From contig CACEOF010000001.1 in assembly GCA_902561095.1 (NCBI GenBank), forward strand, positions 1 through 64,000: a stretch of 64,000 nt of DNA, in the 5' to 3' direction. Below the pieces are notes generated by a model that was given only the letters and a program-made list of their open reading frames with translations, was not told where the DNA came from and did not search any database. This DNA is from an uncultured Pelagibacteraceae bacterium (GTDB lineage Bacteria > Pseudomonadota > Alphaproteobacteria > Pelagibacterales > Pelagibacteraceae). The translations under genes and the position numbers were made by a program. Positions 24,629 to 35,277 of this stretch are shown piece after piece. How positions within the stretch are numbered: the stretch's first letter is position 1; the number at the start of each line of letters is the position of its first letter.

Positions 24629-27621
24629 GATCTAACTCTTTCTCCTTTTGGATCCACATAATGTGATGAGACTATTTCAACTGGAATTACTTTATTTTTT
24701 AATGGAGACATAACAAATAATTTTTCTCCGATCATATTTTTTCCATCCTTCAAAATCGCAAGAGAAAAAGGATTGTCATGTTCTACACTCCAGCATGAGG
24801 CAGATATATGACCTAATTTTTTGTTTGGTAAAGGAGCCTGAGCGTCTTTCACTAAATGAGAACCTTCTGGTATGCTTGTTTTTTTATCTAGAGGTACAAC
24901 TCCGACAATCTTTTGTCTGTCACTTGAGGTAAAAGCTTCTCTATTCAAAGACCTTTTGCCAATAAAATCTTTCTTTTTACTAATTAATCCCTCTAATGAA
25001 GTATCGTAAGAAATAGTTCTTCCATCAAGTTCTGATCCTGCCACATGTCCCATTTCAATTCTTAAAGTTGATAATGCTTCTGTTCCGTAAGGTTGCACTT
25101 GAAGCTCTTGACCCAGTTCAATTATTTTTTCCCACATAAAGAGACCATTGTCAGACTCTACATTTACTTCATAAGCTAATTCACCTGAAAATGAGATTCT
25201 AAAAATTCTAGCTTTAACCCCAAACAATTCAGACTCCATGTAGCCCATGAAAGGCAGTCCTTCGTTTGAAACGTCATTATTAGGAAATAATTTTTCTAAT
25301 AATTTTCTAGATTTAGGTCCTGCAATTGCTGCACCAGCCCATTGTTCAGTTGTTGAAACTACATTAACATTCAATTCAGGCCAAACAAGTTGTAGATAAT
25401 ACTCTAAATGTGAAAGGACATTCGCAGCTTGAGCTGTAGTAGTTGTCATATGATAATGATTTTCAGAAATTCTAGTTGTTGTTCCATCATCCATAACTAT
25501 TCCATCTTCTCTAAGCATCACTCCATATCTTGCTTTACCAACTGGCAACTTTAACCAAGCATTTGTGTAAACTCTATTTAGCAGTTCTGCAGCATCAGGA
25601 CCTTTTATATCAATTTTTCCTAACGTGGTAACATCACAAACACCAACATTCGTTCTAACATTTTTAGCTTCACGCTTAGATGCTTCAAAAAGAGTTTCAC
25701 TTCCTTGTTTATAATATCTTGGTCTTAACCAAACTCCAGCATCAACAAATACTGCGTTATTTTTTTCATGCCATGAATGCATAGGAGATTTGCGAGTAGG
25801 TTTAGAATGTTTTCCAACTTCTCTTCCTACAATTGCTCCAATAGATATTGGAGTGTATGGAGGTCTAAAAGTGGTATGACCTACTGCAGGTACAACTTTA
25901 TTTTCAATATCTGAAACTAATTGCAGTCCATTCAAATTACTTGTTTTACCTTGGTCGGTTGCCATTCCTAAAGTTGTGTATCTTTTAACATGCTCTATTG
26001 ATCGATACCCTTCCTTTAAAGCTATTTCGATATCTGAAACAGCAACATCATTTTGAAAATCTAAAAATCTCTTATAACTTTTTCCTTTAGGCAGGGGCAC
26101 ACACCAAAACTTATCATGTTGAGAAGATTTTTTTTCAACTACATTTGGAAAAGAAATTTTATTATCGTTGTTTGTAATCTTTTTCGATAAATCTTGGCCA
26201 GCTATAAACGAGTCTTTTAACGTTTCTTCTAATGTAAAAATCCCATTAGCAGCACCTAAAGTTGTTTCTTTCTGCTTAGATGTCCCAGGCACAAAGGCGT
26301 CAATTTCTTCCTTAAATTTAGTTTTATTTCCTGACTGTGAAGCTAGATGAATAGTTGGTGTCCAAAAACCTGAAACACAAATACAATCACACTTAATATT
26401 TTCAATTGTTCCAAGTTGCTTTTTATCATCTGAAATTTTTGCTATATCTGCTGAACTTACTTTTTTATATCCCTGTGCAGCAACAACAACATGCGAAAAT
26501 TTTATTTTAATACCAAGATTAATTGCTTCATCAATTATTTCTGATTGTGGATTAACTCTAGAGTCTAAAATAATTGGATTGACTCCATTTTTTTTAAATT
26601 CAATTGCTGTCTCATATCCACTGTCATTATTTGTAAAAACTAACGGATTTTTACCGACCAACACTCCGTAAACTTTTAAGTATTCTTTTGCTGCTGAGGA
26701 CAACATCACGCCAGGAGTATCATTATTACCAAAAACTAGTGGCCTTTCGATTGATCCTGAAGAAATTAAAACCTCTTTTGCCCTAATATACCAAAGTCTT
26801 TGTTTTGGATGATGTTTTTTTGTTTTTGGTAGATGATCGCTAACTTTTTCTGACATCACTAACATATTATGATCATAGTACCCAAAAACTTGAGATCTAT
26901 TTTTAACAACCACATTTGGCATTTCTTTTAATTCAGAAATAATACTGTTTGCCCAATCCTCACCTGATTGATTTCCAATATTTACATCACTAGTTAACAG
27001 AGATCCTCCAAATCTTGGTTTATCTTCAGCTAAAATTACTCTTGCACCATTTTTTGCAGCCGCATAAGCACTTGCTAAACCGGATGGACCAGAACCAGCA
27101 ATTAATAAGTCACAATATTCATATTTATGTTCATATCTCTCTTTATCATGTTTTGTAGAAGCAACACCTAAGCCTGCAGCTTTTCTAATAAAAGGTTCAT
27201 AAACTCGATACCAAAAACTTTTAGGCCACATGAAAGTCTTGTAATAAAATCCTGCAGGTAGAAAAATTTTTAAAAAGTTATTAATTGCACCAATATCAAA
27301 GTTTACACTTGGCCAACAATTTACACTTTTGGCTTCTAGTCCTTCAAAAAGCTCTTGCTCAGTAGCTTTAATGTTTGGCTCTGTCTCATTATTTCTATAA
27401 AGCTGAACTATTGCATAAGGCTCATCTACCCCAGCTCCAAAAAACCCTCTTGGTCTATGATATTTAAAGCTTCTACCAATTAAATGTACTCCATTAGCAA
27501 TTAAAGCAGATGCTAAAGTATCTCCTTCGTAACCATAGTATGTTTTTCCATTAAATTTAAATGACAATTTTTTATCCCTATTAATTAGTCCACCATTTTC
27601 TAATCTAAATTTTTGAGACAT
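24625..27621 (-). CDS. soxA: sarcosine oxidase alpha-type subunit / N-methylglutamate dehydrogenase subunit C
   Basis: This 998-aa subunit has three parts. The N-terminal ferredoxin-like part contains YEGDTLASALIANGVHLIGR and HRPRGFFGAGVDEP. A Rossmann dinucleotide domain starts around residue 170 with DLLIAGSGPSGLASAYAAAKNG. A C-terminal GcvT-type folate domain (about 610-990) shows VGVCDVTTLGKIDIKGPDAAELL, AGPKSRKLLEKLF and FSGELAYEVNVES. Formaldehyde released from the substrate is captured as methylene-THF in this family. The length matches SoxA and MgdC. Its start overlaps the soxD stop by one base. Confidence 0.9.
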   Translation of the reverse strand: MSQKFRLENGGLINRDKKLSFKFNGKTYYGYEGDTLASALIANGVHLIGRSFKYHRPRGFFGAGVDEPYAIVQLYRNNETEPNIKATEQELFEGLEAKSVNCWPSVNFDIGAINNFLKIFLPAGFYYKTFMWPKSFWYRVYEPFIRKAAGLGVASTKHDKERYEHKYEYCDLLIAGSGPSGLASAYAAAKNGARVILAEDKPRFGGSLLTSDVNIGNQSGEDWANSIISELKEMPNVVVKNRSQVFGYYDHNMLVMSEKVSDHLPKTKKHHPKQRLWYIRAKEVLISSGSIERPLVFGNNDTPGVMLSSAAKEYLKVYGVLVGKNPLVFTNNDSGYETAIEFKKNGVNPIILDSRVNPQSEIIDEAINLGIKIKFSHVVVAAQGYKKVSSADIAKISDDKKQLGTIENIKCDCICVSGFWTPTIHLASQSGNKTKFKEEIDAFVPGTSKQKETTLGAANGIFTLEETLKDSFIAGQDLSKKITNNDNKISFPNVVEKKSSQHDKFWCVPLPKGKSYKRFLDFQNDVAVSDIEIALKEGYRSIEHVKRYTTLGMATDQGKTSNLNGLQLVSDIENKVVPAVGHTTFRPPYTPISIGAIVGREVGKHSKPTRKSPMHSWHEKNNAVFVDAGVWLRPRYYKQGSETLFEASKREAKNVRTNVGVCDVTTLGKIDIKGPDAAELLNRVYTNAWLKLPVGKARYGVMLREDGIVMDDGTTTRISENHYHMTTTTAQAANVLSHLEYYLQLVWPELNVNVVSTTEQWAGAAIAGPKSRKLLEKLFPNNDVSNEGLPFMGYMESELFGVKARIFRISFSGELAYEVNVESDNGLFMWEKIIELGQELQVQPYGTEALSTLRIEMGHVAGSELDGRTISYDTSLEGLISKKKDFIGKRSLNREAFTSSDRQKIVGVVPLDKKTSIPEGSHLVKDAQAPLPNKKLGHISASCWSVEHDNPFSLAILKDGKNMIGEKLFVMSPLKNKVIPVEIVSSHYVDPKGERVRS

Positions 27622-27890
27622 TATGTTATTTCCTCATCAGCTTTATATGTATTAAATATTTCGTGAGTAGCAGTGTCTCTTTCCACCTTAATCCATTGTC
27701 TACATCCAAATAGGTGCTGCCACAATTCTAGGTGCTTACCTCTTAAACTTTTTCGGTTATAAACAAAGTTATCCCATTCTTCATCAGAGATTTCTTTATT
27801 AAGCTCAGGTCTTTTTACACTAGCATCCCCACCATAAGAAAATTCATTTTGTGATCTCATCCCACAATGCGGGCATTTAATATGAAGCAT
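27621..27890 (-). CDS. soxD: sarcosine oxidase delta-type subunit / N-methylglutamate dehydrogenase subunit B
   Basis: This 89-aa protein has the zinc-binding start IKCPHCGMRSQNEFSYGGDA and WQHLFGCRQWIKVERDTATHEI, the SoxD signature with CxxC and a later His/Cys. The zinc is structural in the family. It lies between the beta and alpha subunit genes, with the alpha ATG overlapping its stop, so the complex is built from one transcript. Confidence 0.93.
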   Translation of the reverse strand: MLHIKCPHCGMRSQNEFSYGGDASVKRPELNKEISDEEWDNFVYNRKSLRGKHLELWQHLFGCRQWIKVERDTATHEIFNTYKADEEIT

Positions 27891-29147
27891 TTAAGATATC
27901 CAGGTCTTAGTACCAAGTCCTTTTTCGTCAATTAAGCGTCCAGTGCTAAATCGATTTAGACTAAATCCAGCATTCAGTTCGTGAACTCTATCTTGAGCGA
28001 TTGTATGAGCGAATGTCCAACCTGAAGCTGGCGTTGCTTTAAAACCACCATAACACCAACCGCAGTTTAAATACAAACCATCAATATGTGTTTTATCTAT
28101 AATAGGTGAACCATCCATTGACATATCCATTATACCACCCCAAGTTCTAAGCATTTTCAATTTACTTAAAAAAGGCATCATCGCAATTCCCTCTGTTAAA
28201 ACATGTTGAAGAGTTGGTAAATTTCCTCTTTGAGCGTAACTATTATATCCATCTAGGTCTCCGCCCATTACCATTTCTCCTTTGTCAGATTGACTTATAT
28301 AAAAATGACCTGCACCAAAAGTTACTACTCTATCTAATATTGGTTTAACAGGCTCTGATACACATGCTTGAAGAAGGTGAGTTTCTATTGGCAAAGTCAT
28401 ATTTAACTTTTCAGCTAAAATATTTGTGCTTCCAGCAACACATAATCCAACTTTTTTAGTTTTTATATTTCCTCGAGATGTTCTTATGCCATTAATCTTA
28501 CCTGCTGTAACATCAAAACCAGTTACTTCACAATTTTGAATAATATCAACACCCATAGAGTCTGCTTGACGCGCGTATCCCCAAGCAACTGCATCGTGTC
28601 TTGCTGTACCTGCACTTGGCTGCATTAATCCACCAAAAATTGGAAACCTTACATCTTCTGAAAAGTCAGCCATTGGAATTATTTCTTTTACTTGTTCACG
28701 GTTTAATAAAACAGCATCAATTCCGTTTAATCTCATCGAATTTCCTCGTCTTGCATAGGCATTCATTTGTGCATCGGAGTGTGCAAGATTGATAATTCCT
28801 CTTGGTGAGAACATCACATTATAGTTCAAATCTTGGCTCATTTTTCTCCACAGATCCATTCCAAATTCACTGAAGAGAGCGTTTTCATCATGCATGTAAT
28901 TTGATCTAATTATCGTTGTGTTTCTTCCGACGTTTCCGCCACCTATCCAACCTTTTTCAATAATTGCAACTTTTGTAATGTTATGTTCTTTTGCGAGGTA
29001 ATATGCAGTGGCAAGTCCATGGCCCCCTCCACCAATAATGACTACATCATATTCCTCTTTTGGAGTTGGATCCTTCCAAGCTAAATCCCAGTTTTCATGA
29101 TTAGAAAATGCGTTTTTAACTAAATTAAATATGGAGTATTTTTGCAT
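27891..29147 (-). CDS. soxB: sarcosine oxidase beta-type subunit / N-methylglutamate dehydrogenase subunit A
   Basis: This 418-aa flavoprotein subunit catalyses the oxidative N-demethylation. It has VVIIGGGGHGLATAYYLAK, GGNVGRNTTIIRSNY and, near the C-terminus, DGLYLNCGWCYGGFKATPASG. The last segment is close to the FMN/substrate site of SoxB-type subunits. It is the first gene of the minus-strand set soxBDAG and is transcribed divergently from fhs across 128 bp. The SoxB-like flavoprotein at 43410 is a paralogue. Confidence 0.92.
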   Translation of the reverse strand: MQKYSIFNLVKNAFSNHENWDLAWKDPTPKEEYDVVIIGGGGHGLATAYYLAKEHNITKVAIIEKGWIGGGNVGRNTTIIRSNYMHDENALFSEFGMDLWRKMSQDLNYNVMFSPRGIINLAHSDAQMNAYARRGNSMRLNGIDAVLLNREQVKEIIPMADFSEDVRFPIFGGLMQPSAGTARHDAVAWGYARQADSMGVDIIQNCEVTGFDVTAGKINGIRTSRGNIKTKKVGLCVAGSTNILAEKLNMTLPIETHLLQACVSEPVKPILDRVVTFGAGHFYISQSDKGEMVMGGDLDGYNSYAQRGNLPTLQHVLTEGIAMMPFLSKLKMLRTWGGIMDMSMDGSPIIDKTHIDGLYLNCGWCYGGFKATPASGWTFAHTIAQDRVHELNAGFSLNRFSTGRLIDEKGLGTKTWIS

Positions 29148-29275
29148 TCATTAATTTTATAACAAAGAATATAAATAGTTCTTATTTTTTTTATATATAT
29201 TTTTTAGAAGTTTCCAAATATGACAAAAAAGGATAAGAAGTCTGCAACGATAACATATAATTTATAGGATTAATA

Positions 29276-30961
29276 ATGAGTGATGTTAAATCAGATATTC
29301 AAATAGCTCGAGAAGCAAAAATGCAGCCTATAAATCAGGTATTAGCAAAGATAAATGTTCCAGACAAAAGCACTGCTTTCAGTCCAATGGGACGACACAT
29401 TGCAAAAATTAACCTAGAGTATTTAGACACATTGAAAGATAAATCAGAAGGGAAATTAATTTTAGTCACTGCAATTACACCTACACCTGCTGGAGAAGGA
29501 AAAACCACTACTTCAGTTGGTTTAAATGATGGATTAAATAAAATTGGAAAAAAATCTATAGTTTGTTTAAGAGAGCCAAGTCTTGGGCCTTCATTTGGAA
29601 TGAAAGGTGGTGCTGCTGGAGGAGGTTATGCTCAAGTAGTTCCAATGGAACAAATTAATTTACATTTTACTGGAGATTTTCATGCAATTACTTCAGCTCA
29701 TAATCTATTGTCAGCATTAATCGACAATCATATCTATTGGGGAAACAAATTAGATATAGATTTAAGACGGATTGTTTGGAAAAGAGTAATGGATATGAAC
29801 GACCGTTCCTTAAGATCAATAAATATAAATTTAGGTGGAGTAGCAAATGGTTTTCCTAGAGAAGACGGATTTGATATTACTGTTGCTTCAGAAATCATGG
29901 CAATTTTCTGCTTATCAAATGATTTAAAGGATCTAGAAAAAAGAATTGGTAATATAACAATTGCTTATACGAGAGATAAGAAACCAGTTTACGCGAAAGA
30001 CTTGAAAGCACACGGTCCAATGACTGTATTATTAAAAGATGCAATCAGACCAAATGTAACCCAAACATTGGAAAATAATCCTGCAATTATTCATGGTGGC
30101 CCATTTGCAAATATCGCACATGGATGTAACTCAGTTATAGCAACTAAAACTGGATTAAAACTTGCAGACTATGTTGTAACAGAAGCAGGCTTTGGTGCTG
30201 ACCTCGGAGCAGAAAAGTTTTTAGATATAAAATGCAGAAAATCTAATTTGAAACCGAGTTGTGTAGTCATCGTAGCAACAATCAGAGCTTTAAAAATGCA
30301 TGGTGGTGTTGCAAAGGATGATTTAAAAAATGAAAATGTTGAGGCTTTAAAAAAAGGTCTAGTGAATCTTGAAAGACACATAGAAAATGTTAAAAAATTT
30401 GGATTACCTGTTGCGATCGCGGTTAATCATTTTATTAAAGATACAGATAGTGAAGTTAAAGCTTTAATTGATTTTTGTGAAAACTTAGGGGTTAAAGCAA
30501 GTTTATGCACTCACTGGGCAAATGGTAGTGAAGGGACAAAAGAATTAGCAGCGCATGTTGCTAATTTGTGTGAAAAAAAAGATGCTAAGTTTAATTTTCT
30601 TTATGAAAGTAAAACGCCTTTATTTAAAAAAATAGAAACGATTGCAAAAGAAATTTATAGAGCTGATGAAGTAATTGCTGATACAAAAATAAGAGATCAA
30701 TTAAAAGGTTTTGAGGAGGCAGGCTATGGAGAATTGCCAATTTGTGTAGCAAAAACACAATACAGTTTTTCAACTGATCCAAATCTTAAAGGTGCACCAA
30801 CTGGACATGCTTTGCCTATTAGAGAAATTAGACTATCGTCAGGTGCAGAATTTATTGTTGTTGTTTGTGGGTCAATTATGACTATGCCAGGACTGCCCCG
30901 TGTACCTGCAGCAGACTCTATAAAACTAAATGATAAGGGCGATATCGAAGGATTATTTTAG
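29276..30961 (+). CDS. fhs: formate-tetrahydrofolate ligase
   Basis: Fhs interconverts 10-formyl-THF plus ADP with formate, THF and ATP. The 561-aa protein has the P-loop [39 protein letters not shown], and the C-terminal [18 protein letters not shown]. It is essentially full length. It stands divergent from soxBDAG, so formaldehyde-derived one-carbon units made there can leave as formate with ATP gain. Its 3' end overlaps the convergent amidotransferase gene by nine bases. Confidence 0.97.
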   Translation: MSDVKSDIQIAREAKMQPINQVLAKINVPDKSTAFSPMGRHIAKINLEYLDTLKDKSEGKLILVTAITPTPAGEGKTTTSVGLNDGLNKIGKKSIVCLREPSLGPSFGMKGGAAGGGYAQVVPMEQINLHFTGDFHAITSAHNLLSALIDNHIYWGNKLDIDLRRIVWKRVMDMNDRSLRSININLGGVANGFPREDGFDITVASEIMAIFCLSNDLKDLEKRIGNITIAYTRDKKPVYAKDLKAHGPMTVLLKDAIRPNVTQTLENNPAIIHGGPFANIAHGCNSVIATKTGLKLADYVVTEAGFGADLGAEKFLDIKCRKSNLKPSCVVIVATIRALKMHGGVAKDDLKNENVEALKKGLVNLERHIENVKKFGLPVAIAVNHFIKDTDSEVKALIDFCENLGVKASLCTHWANGSEGTKELAAHVANLCEKKDAKFNFLYESKTPLFKKIETIAKEIYRADEVIADTKIRDQLKGFEEAGYGELPICVAKTQYSFSTDPNLKGAPTGHALPIREIRLSSGAEFIVVVCGSIMTMPGLPRVPAADSIKLNDKGDIEGLF

Positions 30962-31741
30962 ATTAAGGTAATTTAACCAATTTTCTAATTCCCTCATCCT
31001 AGAAATTTTATCAAGCTTCTTATTTTCACTTTCAATATGTTGTATGTGACTGTTAATTTCATTGTCATCATTAAATGCTCCTTTTTTTAAAAGCCTCTCT
31101 TTTCTAAATACAATAATGTTAATCATTTTGTTATAAGTAATTTCTGGATGATATTGAAGACCCCAGATATCACAATCATTTACTTTAAAGTTTAAACCTT
31201 GAACTTTATTAATTGGATTTGAAGCTAACAGTACAGAATTTTGCGGCATGGTAACTACTTCATCAAAATTAAAAGCAGGTGTATTAAATTTTTTTTTTTT
31301 ATTTAAATAAAGTGGATGGTCTAATCCCTTTTCATTTATTTCAATATCAACTGCAATTCCTTTGTGTGAACCTTTAGTGCCTTTTTTGACCTCACCTCCT
31401 GCAGCTGTGACAGCTACTTGCATACCCCAACATATTGCTAAAATTTTTTTAATTTTTTTTTGACATTCTTTCATAAACTGAATCTGTCTTCTAATTTCAG
31501 GAGTGTCGTTATAAATATTTAAGCTACTACCACCCCAAATAAGTCCATCGTAACTGTTTAGATCGTCTATATTTTTTAATATATTTTCATCTGATGAAGG
31601 ATTAACAACATCTGTAGTTAAATCTTTTGTGAAAAAACTAAGACTATCCCTCAAACTTTCAGTATGTGTTTGAATACCTGCAGATGAAAAATGTTGATTT
31701 TCTTCTCTCAAATTTCCTTCAACAATTAATATTTTTTTCAT
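30953..31741 (-). CDS. class I glutamine amidotransferase-like protein
   Basis: This 262-aa GATase1 fold shows the nucleophile elbow [17 protein letters not shown] and a C-terminal [15 protein letters not shown] with the catalytic His-x-Glu. It resembles the free-standing amidotransferase domains of GMP-synthase type, with no synthase domain attached, so its acceptor is unknown. The coding strand has a run of twelve A (31289-31300) in frame (YLNKKKKFN). It overlaps the Fe-ADH stop by one base. Confidence 0.85.
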   Translation of the reverse strand: MKKILIVEGNLREENQHFSSAGIQTHTESLRDSLSFFTKDLTTDVVNPSSDENILKNIDDLNSYDGLIWGGSSLNIYNDTPEIRRQIQFMKECQKKIKKILAICWGMQVAVTAAGGEVKKGTKGSHKGIAVDIEINEKGLDHPLYLNKKKKFNTPAFNFDEVVTMPQNSVLLASNPINKVQGLNFKVNDCDIWGLQYHPEITYNKMINIIVFRKERLLKKGAFNDDNEINSHIQHIESENKKLDKISRMRELENWLNYLNLK

Positions 31742-32898
31742 TAAAACAAATCTCCAGAAATGCTTTTTTCATACATTTCTTTTAAATCCTTTTGATTAAT
31801 TTTTTTTGGGTTTCCTCCAGTAGATGGATCTTCAAAAGCCATTAAAGAAAGTTCATCAAGATTAATATTATTACAGTCCATCACATCTGATAATTTATGA
31901 GGTATATTTAAATCTTTTCTTAAATCTAGAATCCATTCTAAAAAACTATCAAAACTTTTATTTAAATTTAAATAATCACAAATTTCTAATATCTTGTGTT
32001 CTATTTCACTTTTATTAAATGACAATACATATGGCATAAATATTGCATTTGATAAACCATGATGAATGTTAAACTTTGAGTTAACTGGATGACTTAAAGA
32101 ATGAATAGCACCAAGACCTTTTTGGAATGCAGTTGAGCCCATCGATGAAGCTGAGAGTAAACTCATTCTTGCTTCAGTGTTTTTTCCATCTTTATAGGCA
32201 GTAATTAAATATTTTTTAATTAATTTAATACCTTCTATTGCAATACCATTTGCCATTGGATGAAAACCTGTTGCACAAAATGCCTCTAAATTATGCGCCA
32301 ATGCATCCATACCTGTCGCTGCTGTTAATCTAGGCGAAAGATCTAAAGTTAAAATGGGATCTAAAATAACAATTGATGGCAACATCTTTGGATGAAAAAT
32401 AATTTTTTTAACACCTATATCTTGATTTATAATTGCCGAAGCCCGTCCAGTTTCAGAGCCTGTTCCAGCTGTTGTGGGTATTGCAATAATGCTTGGAATT
32501 TTAGAGCTTTCAGCTCTTATCCAATAGTCTCCAATATCCTCAAAATCCCAAATTGGTCTTTCTTGACCGCACATAAATGCTACTGCCTTACCAACATCAA
32601 GTGCACTTCCACCACCAATTGCTATTACACCGTCGCAATTAGATTTGTTATAAACTTTTACACCTTCATCTACATTTTGACCTATTGGATTTCCTGAAAA
32701 GTTTGAAAAAATTTCTAAATTATTAAATTTTTTTTTTAAATTCTGTAATATATGTTTAATCATATCAAGATTAATCAAATCTTTATCAGTAACGAATAAT
32801 GGATTTGATATTTTTAGTTCTTGGCAGGCATCAACTAGATCATAAATCCTATTTTCGCCTACCCACATTAAAGTTGGGTAATTCCAATTATAATTCAT
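31741..32898 (-). CDS. iron-containing alcohol dehydrogenase
   Basis: This 385-aa group III ADH has the NAD-binding GVIAIGGGSALDVGKAVAF, PTTAGTGSETGR, and the metal-ligand region AATGMDALAHNLEAF and HSLSHPVNSKFNIHHG. It would oxidise a short alcohol or reduce an aldehyde. Fe-ADHs have been proposed to work in SAR11 methylotrophy and alcohol oxidation, but I recall this only generally. It heads a two-gene unit with the amidotransferase and is divergent from tmm across 76 bp. Confidence 0.9.
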   Translation of the reverse strand: MNYNWNYPTLMWVGENRIYDLVDACQELKISNPLFVTDKDLINLDMIKHILQNLKKKFNNLEIFSNFSGNPIGQNVDEGVKVYNKSNCDGVIAIGGGSALDVGKAVAFMCGQERPIWDFEDIGDYWIRAESSKIPSIIAIPTTAGTGSETGRASAIINQDIGVKKIIFHPKMLPSIVILDPILTLDLSPRLTAATGMDALAHNLEAFCATGFHPMANGIAIEGIKLIKKYLITAYKDGKNTEARMSLLSASSMGSTAFQKGLGAIHSLSHPVNSKFNIHHGLSNAIFMPYVLSFNKSEIEHKILEICDYLNLNKSFDSFLEWILDLRKDLNIPHKLSDVMDCNNINLDELSLMAFEDPSTGGNPKKINQKDLKEMYEKSISGDLF

Positions 32899-32974
32899 AG
32901 TAAATAATAATTTTATTTTTCTTTTTTTGTTAGTAAGATATATTTATAGAATTATTAATGATAGGAAAATTTAG

Positions 32975-34306
32975 ATGTCTAGAGTAGCAATTATAGGTGC
33001 TGGTCCATGTGGTCTTTCGATGTTAAGAGCATTTGAACATTTGGAAAATAAAGGAGAAAAAATACCAGAAATAGTTTGTTTCGAAAAACAAGATAACTGG
33101 GGTGGGCTTTGGAATTATAGCTGGAGAACGGGTTCTGACCAATATGGAGATCCAGTACCAAACAGCATGTACAGATATTTATGGTCAAACGGTCCTAAAG
33201 AATGTTTGGAGTTTGCTGATTATTCTTTTGATGACCACTTTGGTAAACCAATACCATCTTTTCCTCCTAGAGAGGTTCTATATGACTATATAGTTGGAAG
33301 AGTAAGCAAAGGTAATTTAAAACATAAAATCAAATTTAATACTCGAGTTACAAATACATCATTCAAAAATGACAAGTTTGAAATTAGCTATCAAGATAAA
33401 GCTAATAATAAAATTTTAACTGAAAATTTTGATTATTTGGTTATTTCGACTGGTCATTTTTCTGTTCCTTTTATCCCAGAATATGAGGGAATGAATTCCT
33501 TTCCTGGAAGAATTATGCATTCTCACGACTTTAGAGATGCTGAAGAATTTAGAGATAAAAATGTAATTGTTCTTGGCAGTAGCTATTCTGCAGAAGATGT
33601 TGCGCTACAGTGTAATAAATATGGAGCTAAAAGTGTTACTATTGGCTATAGGCACAATCCAATGGGATTTAAATGGCCCAAAGGTATGAAAGAAGTTCAT
33701 TACTTAGATAAACTTGATGGTAAAAATGCAATATTCAAAGATGGAACAAAACAAGAGGCAGATGTCATAATTTTATGCACTGGTTATTTACATCATTTTC
33801 CATTTTTAGATGAAAGTTTAAAATTAAAAACTCATAATAGATTATACCCTCCAAAATTGTACAAGGGGGTAGTATGGCAAGATAATCATAAAATTTTATA
33901 TTTAGGAATGCAGGATCAATTTCATACCTTTAATATGTTTGATTGCCAAGCTTGGTACGCAAGAGACGTTATTATGGGTAAGATCAAATTGCCTGGTAAT
34001 GATGAAATAGAAAAGGACATTAACAAGTGGGTTGGAATGGAAGAAAAATTAGAAAATCCAGATCAAATGATAGATTTTCAAACAGAATATACCAAAGAAC
34101 TTCATGAAATGTCAGATTATCCTAAGATAGATTTTGAATTAATTAGAAAACATTTCAAAGAGTGGGAGCATCATAAAGTTGAAGATATTCTAACTTATAG
34201 AAATAAATCCTTTTCTTCACCTGTGACTGGTTCTATTGCTCCAATCCATCATACGCCTTGGGAAAAAGCGATGGACGACTCTATGAAAACTTTTCTAAAT
34301 AAATAA
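32975..34306 (+). CDS. tmm: trimethylamine monooxygenase (flavin-containing)
   Basis: Tmm oxidises trimethylamine to TMAO using FAD, NADPH and oxygen. This 443-aa protein has AIIGAGPCGLSMLRAFEHL (FAD), VIVLGSSYSAEDVALQC (NADPH), the FMO-like HSHDFRDAEEF, and DVIILCTGYLHHFPF near the C-terminal part. The start FEKQDNWGGLWNYSW is typical of bacterial Tmm. It is convergent with the gpsA-like gene and lies close to tmoXWV and tdm, the genes for the next steps. Confidence 0.92.
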   Translation: MSRVAIIGAGPCGLSMLRAFEHLENKGEKIPEIVCFEKQDNWGGLWNYSWRTGSDQYGDPVPNSMYRYLWSNGPKECLEFADYSFDDHFGKPIPSFPPREVLYDYIVGRVSKGNLKHKIKFNTRVTNTSFKNDKFEISYQDKANNKILTENFDYLVISTGHFSVPFIPEYEGMNSFPGRIMHSHDFRDAEEFRDKNVIVLGSSYSAEDVALQCNKYGAKSVTIGYRHNPMGFKWPKGMKEVHYLDKLDGKNAIFKDGTKQEADVIILCTGYLHHFPFLDESLKLKTHNRLYPPKLYKGVVWQDNHKILYLGMQDQFHTFNMFDCQAWYARDVIMGKIKLPGNDEIEKDINKWVGMEEKLENPDQMIDFQTEYTKELHEMSDYPKIDFELIRKHFKEWEHHKVEDILTYRNKSFSSPVTGSIAPIHHTPWEKAMDDSMKTFLNK

Positions 34307-34309
34307 AAT

Positions 34310-35269
34310 TTAATATTTTATTTTTAATTTTTTATTTTTTGTAATTGCATCTAATAATGCAATCATTAAAGGGATTTTTTTACGATTAATTTTATTTAAA
34401 ATGTATGGAGCAATTTCTAAAGCAAGATCAGCACCTTCAACGGTATCATCTTTCATAAATTTTTTCTTGGCAGATTTAAAGGTAAAACCTTTACCAAGAT
34501 AATCACCCATTTTACTATTTCTACCACCAACTGCACTTACATACAGATCGCCTACACCAGCAAGCCCATAAACAGTTTCTTTTTTTCCCTTAAAATATTT
34601 AATTAAATAATCCATTTCATCAATTGATTTCCTAAATAAAGCTGAAGATGTATTCTCACCTTGTCCTGATCCAATTATCATAGAATATATATTTTTAATA
34701 GCTGAAGAAAACTCTACACCTCTAACATCAGTTGTATGTTCTGTCTTATAAAACTTAGTGGATATTACCTTTCCAATATCTTTTGCTACTTTAATATTTT
34801 TATTCCCTATAACAGTGTAACTCTTTATCTTTCGAGCAAGCTCTTTTGCTAAGCACGGGCCTTTTAAGACAGAAATATTTAGTTTGTTGTTATTTTTATT
34901 AAGCTGTTCAGACATAGTAATAATTCTTTTTGTTTTATCTAACTTTAGTCCTTTAGTAAGAACCAAAATAGGAGTTTTACTTTTAAGATGTGCTAAATAT
35001 TTACTAATTATTTCTATTCCTACAGAACTTACAGCTACAACTATAAGATCCCATTTTAAATTTAACATTTCAGGAACAAATTTTTTTGTTTTTATTTTTT
35101 TTGGTAAATTAATTTTTAAAGATGGATGAAATTTTTTTTTGAGATTTAATTTACTAATTAATTTAATATTATGTGGTTCAGAAAGTGTTACATGGTGTCT
35201 ATTTTCAATTAAAGGAATAGAAAAAGCGGCTCCCATTGCCCCTGCACCTATAATCAAAATTTTTTTCAT
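34310..35269 (-). CDS. NAD(P)-dependent glycerol-3-phosphate dehydrogenase-like protein
   Basis: This 319-aa protein has the GpsA N-terminal LIIGAGAMGAAFSIPLIEN and family segments VLKGPCLAKELARK, FSSAIKNIYSMIIGSGQG and GLAGVGDLYVSAVGGRNSKMG. It would reduce dihydroxyacetone phosphate. The sequence is rather divergent from standard GpsA (GPSFA is GPCLA here, TCTS is YVSA), so another related substrate is possible. It lies 8 bp after tmoV on the minus strand, an unrelated-looking neighbour. Confidence 0.7.
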   Translation of the reverse strand: MKKILIIGAGAMGAAFSIPLIENRHHVTLSEPHNIKLISKLNLKKKFHPSLKINLPKKIKTKKFVPEMLNLKWDLIVVAVSSVGIEIISKYLAHLKSKTPILVLTKGLKLDKTKRIITMSEQLNKNNNKLNISVLKGPCLAKELARKIKSYTVIGNKNIKVAKDIGKVISTKFYKTEHTTDVRGVEFSSAIKNIYSMIIGSGQGENTSSALFRKSIDEMDYLIKYFKGKKETVYGLAGVGDLYVSAVGGRNSKMGDYLGKGFTFKSAKKKFMKDDTVEGADLALEIAPYILNKINRKKIPLMIALLDAITKNKKLKIKY

Positions 35270-35277
35270 ATTAAAAA

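Noticed and set aside
29148-29275. Glycine riboswitch or other riboswitch between soxB and fhs
   Set aside because: The region is AT-rich with no conserved aptamer core that I can see, on either strand.
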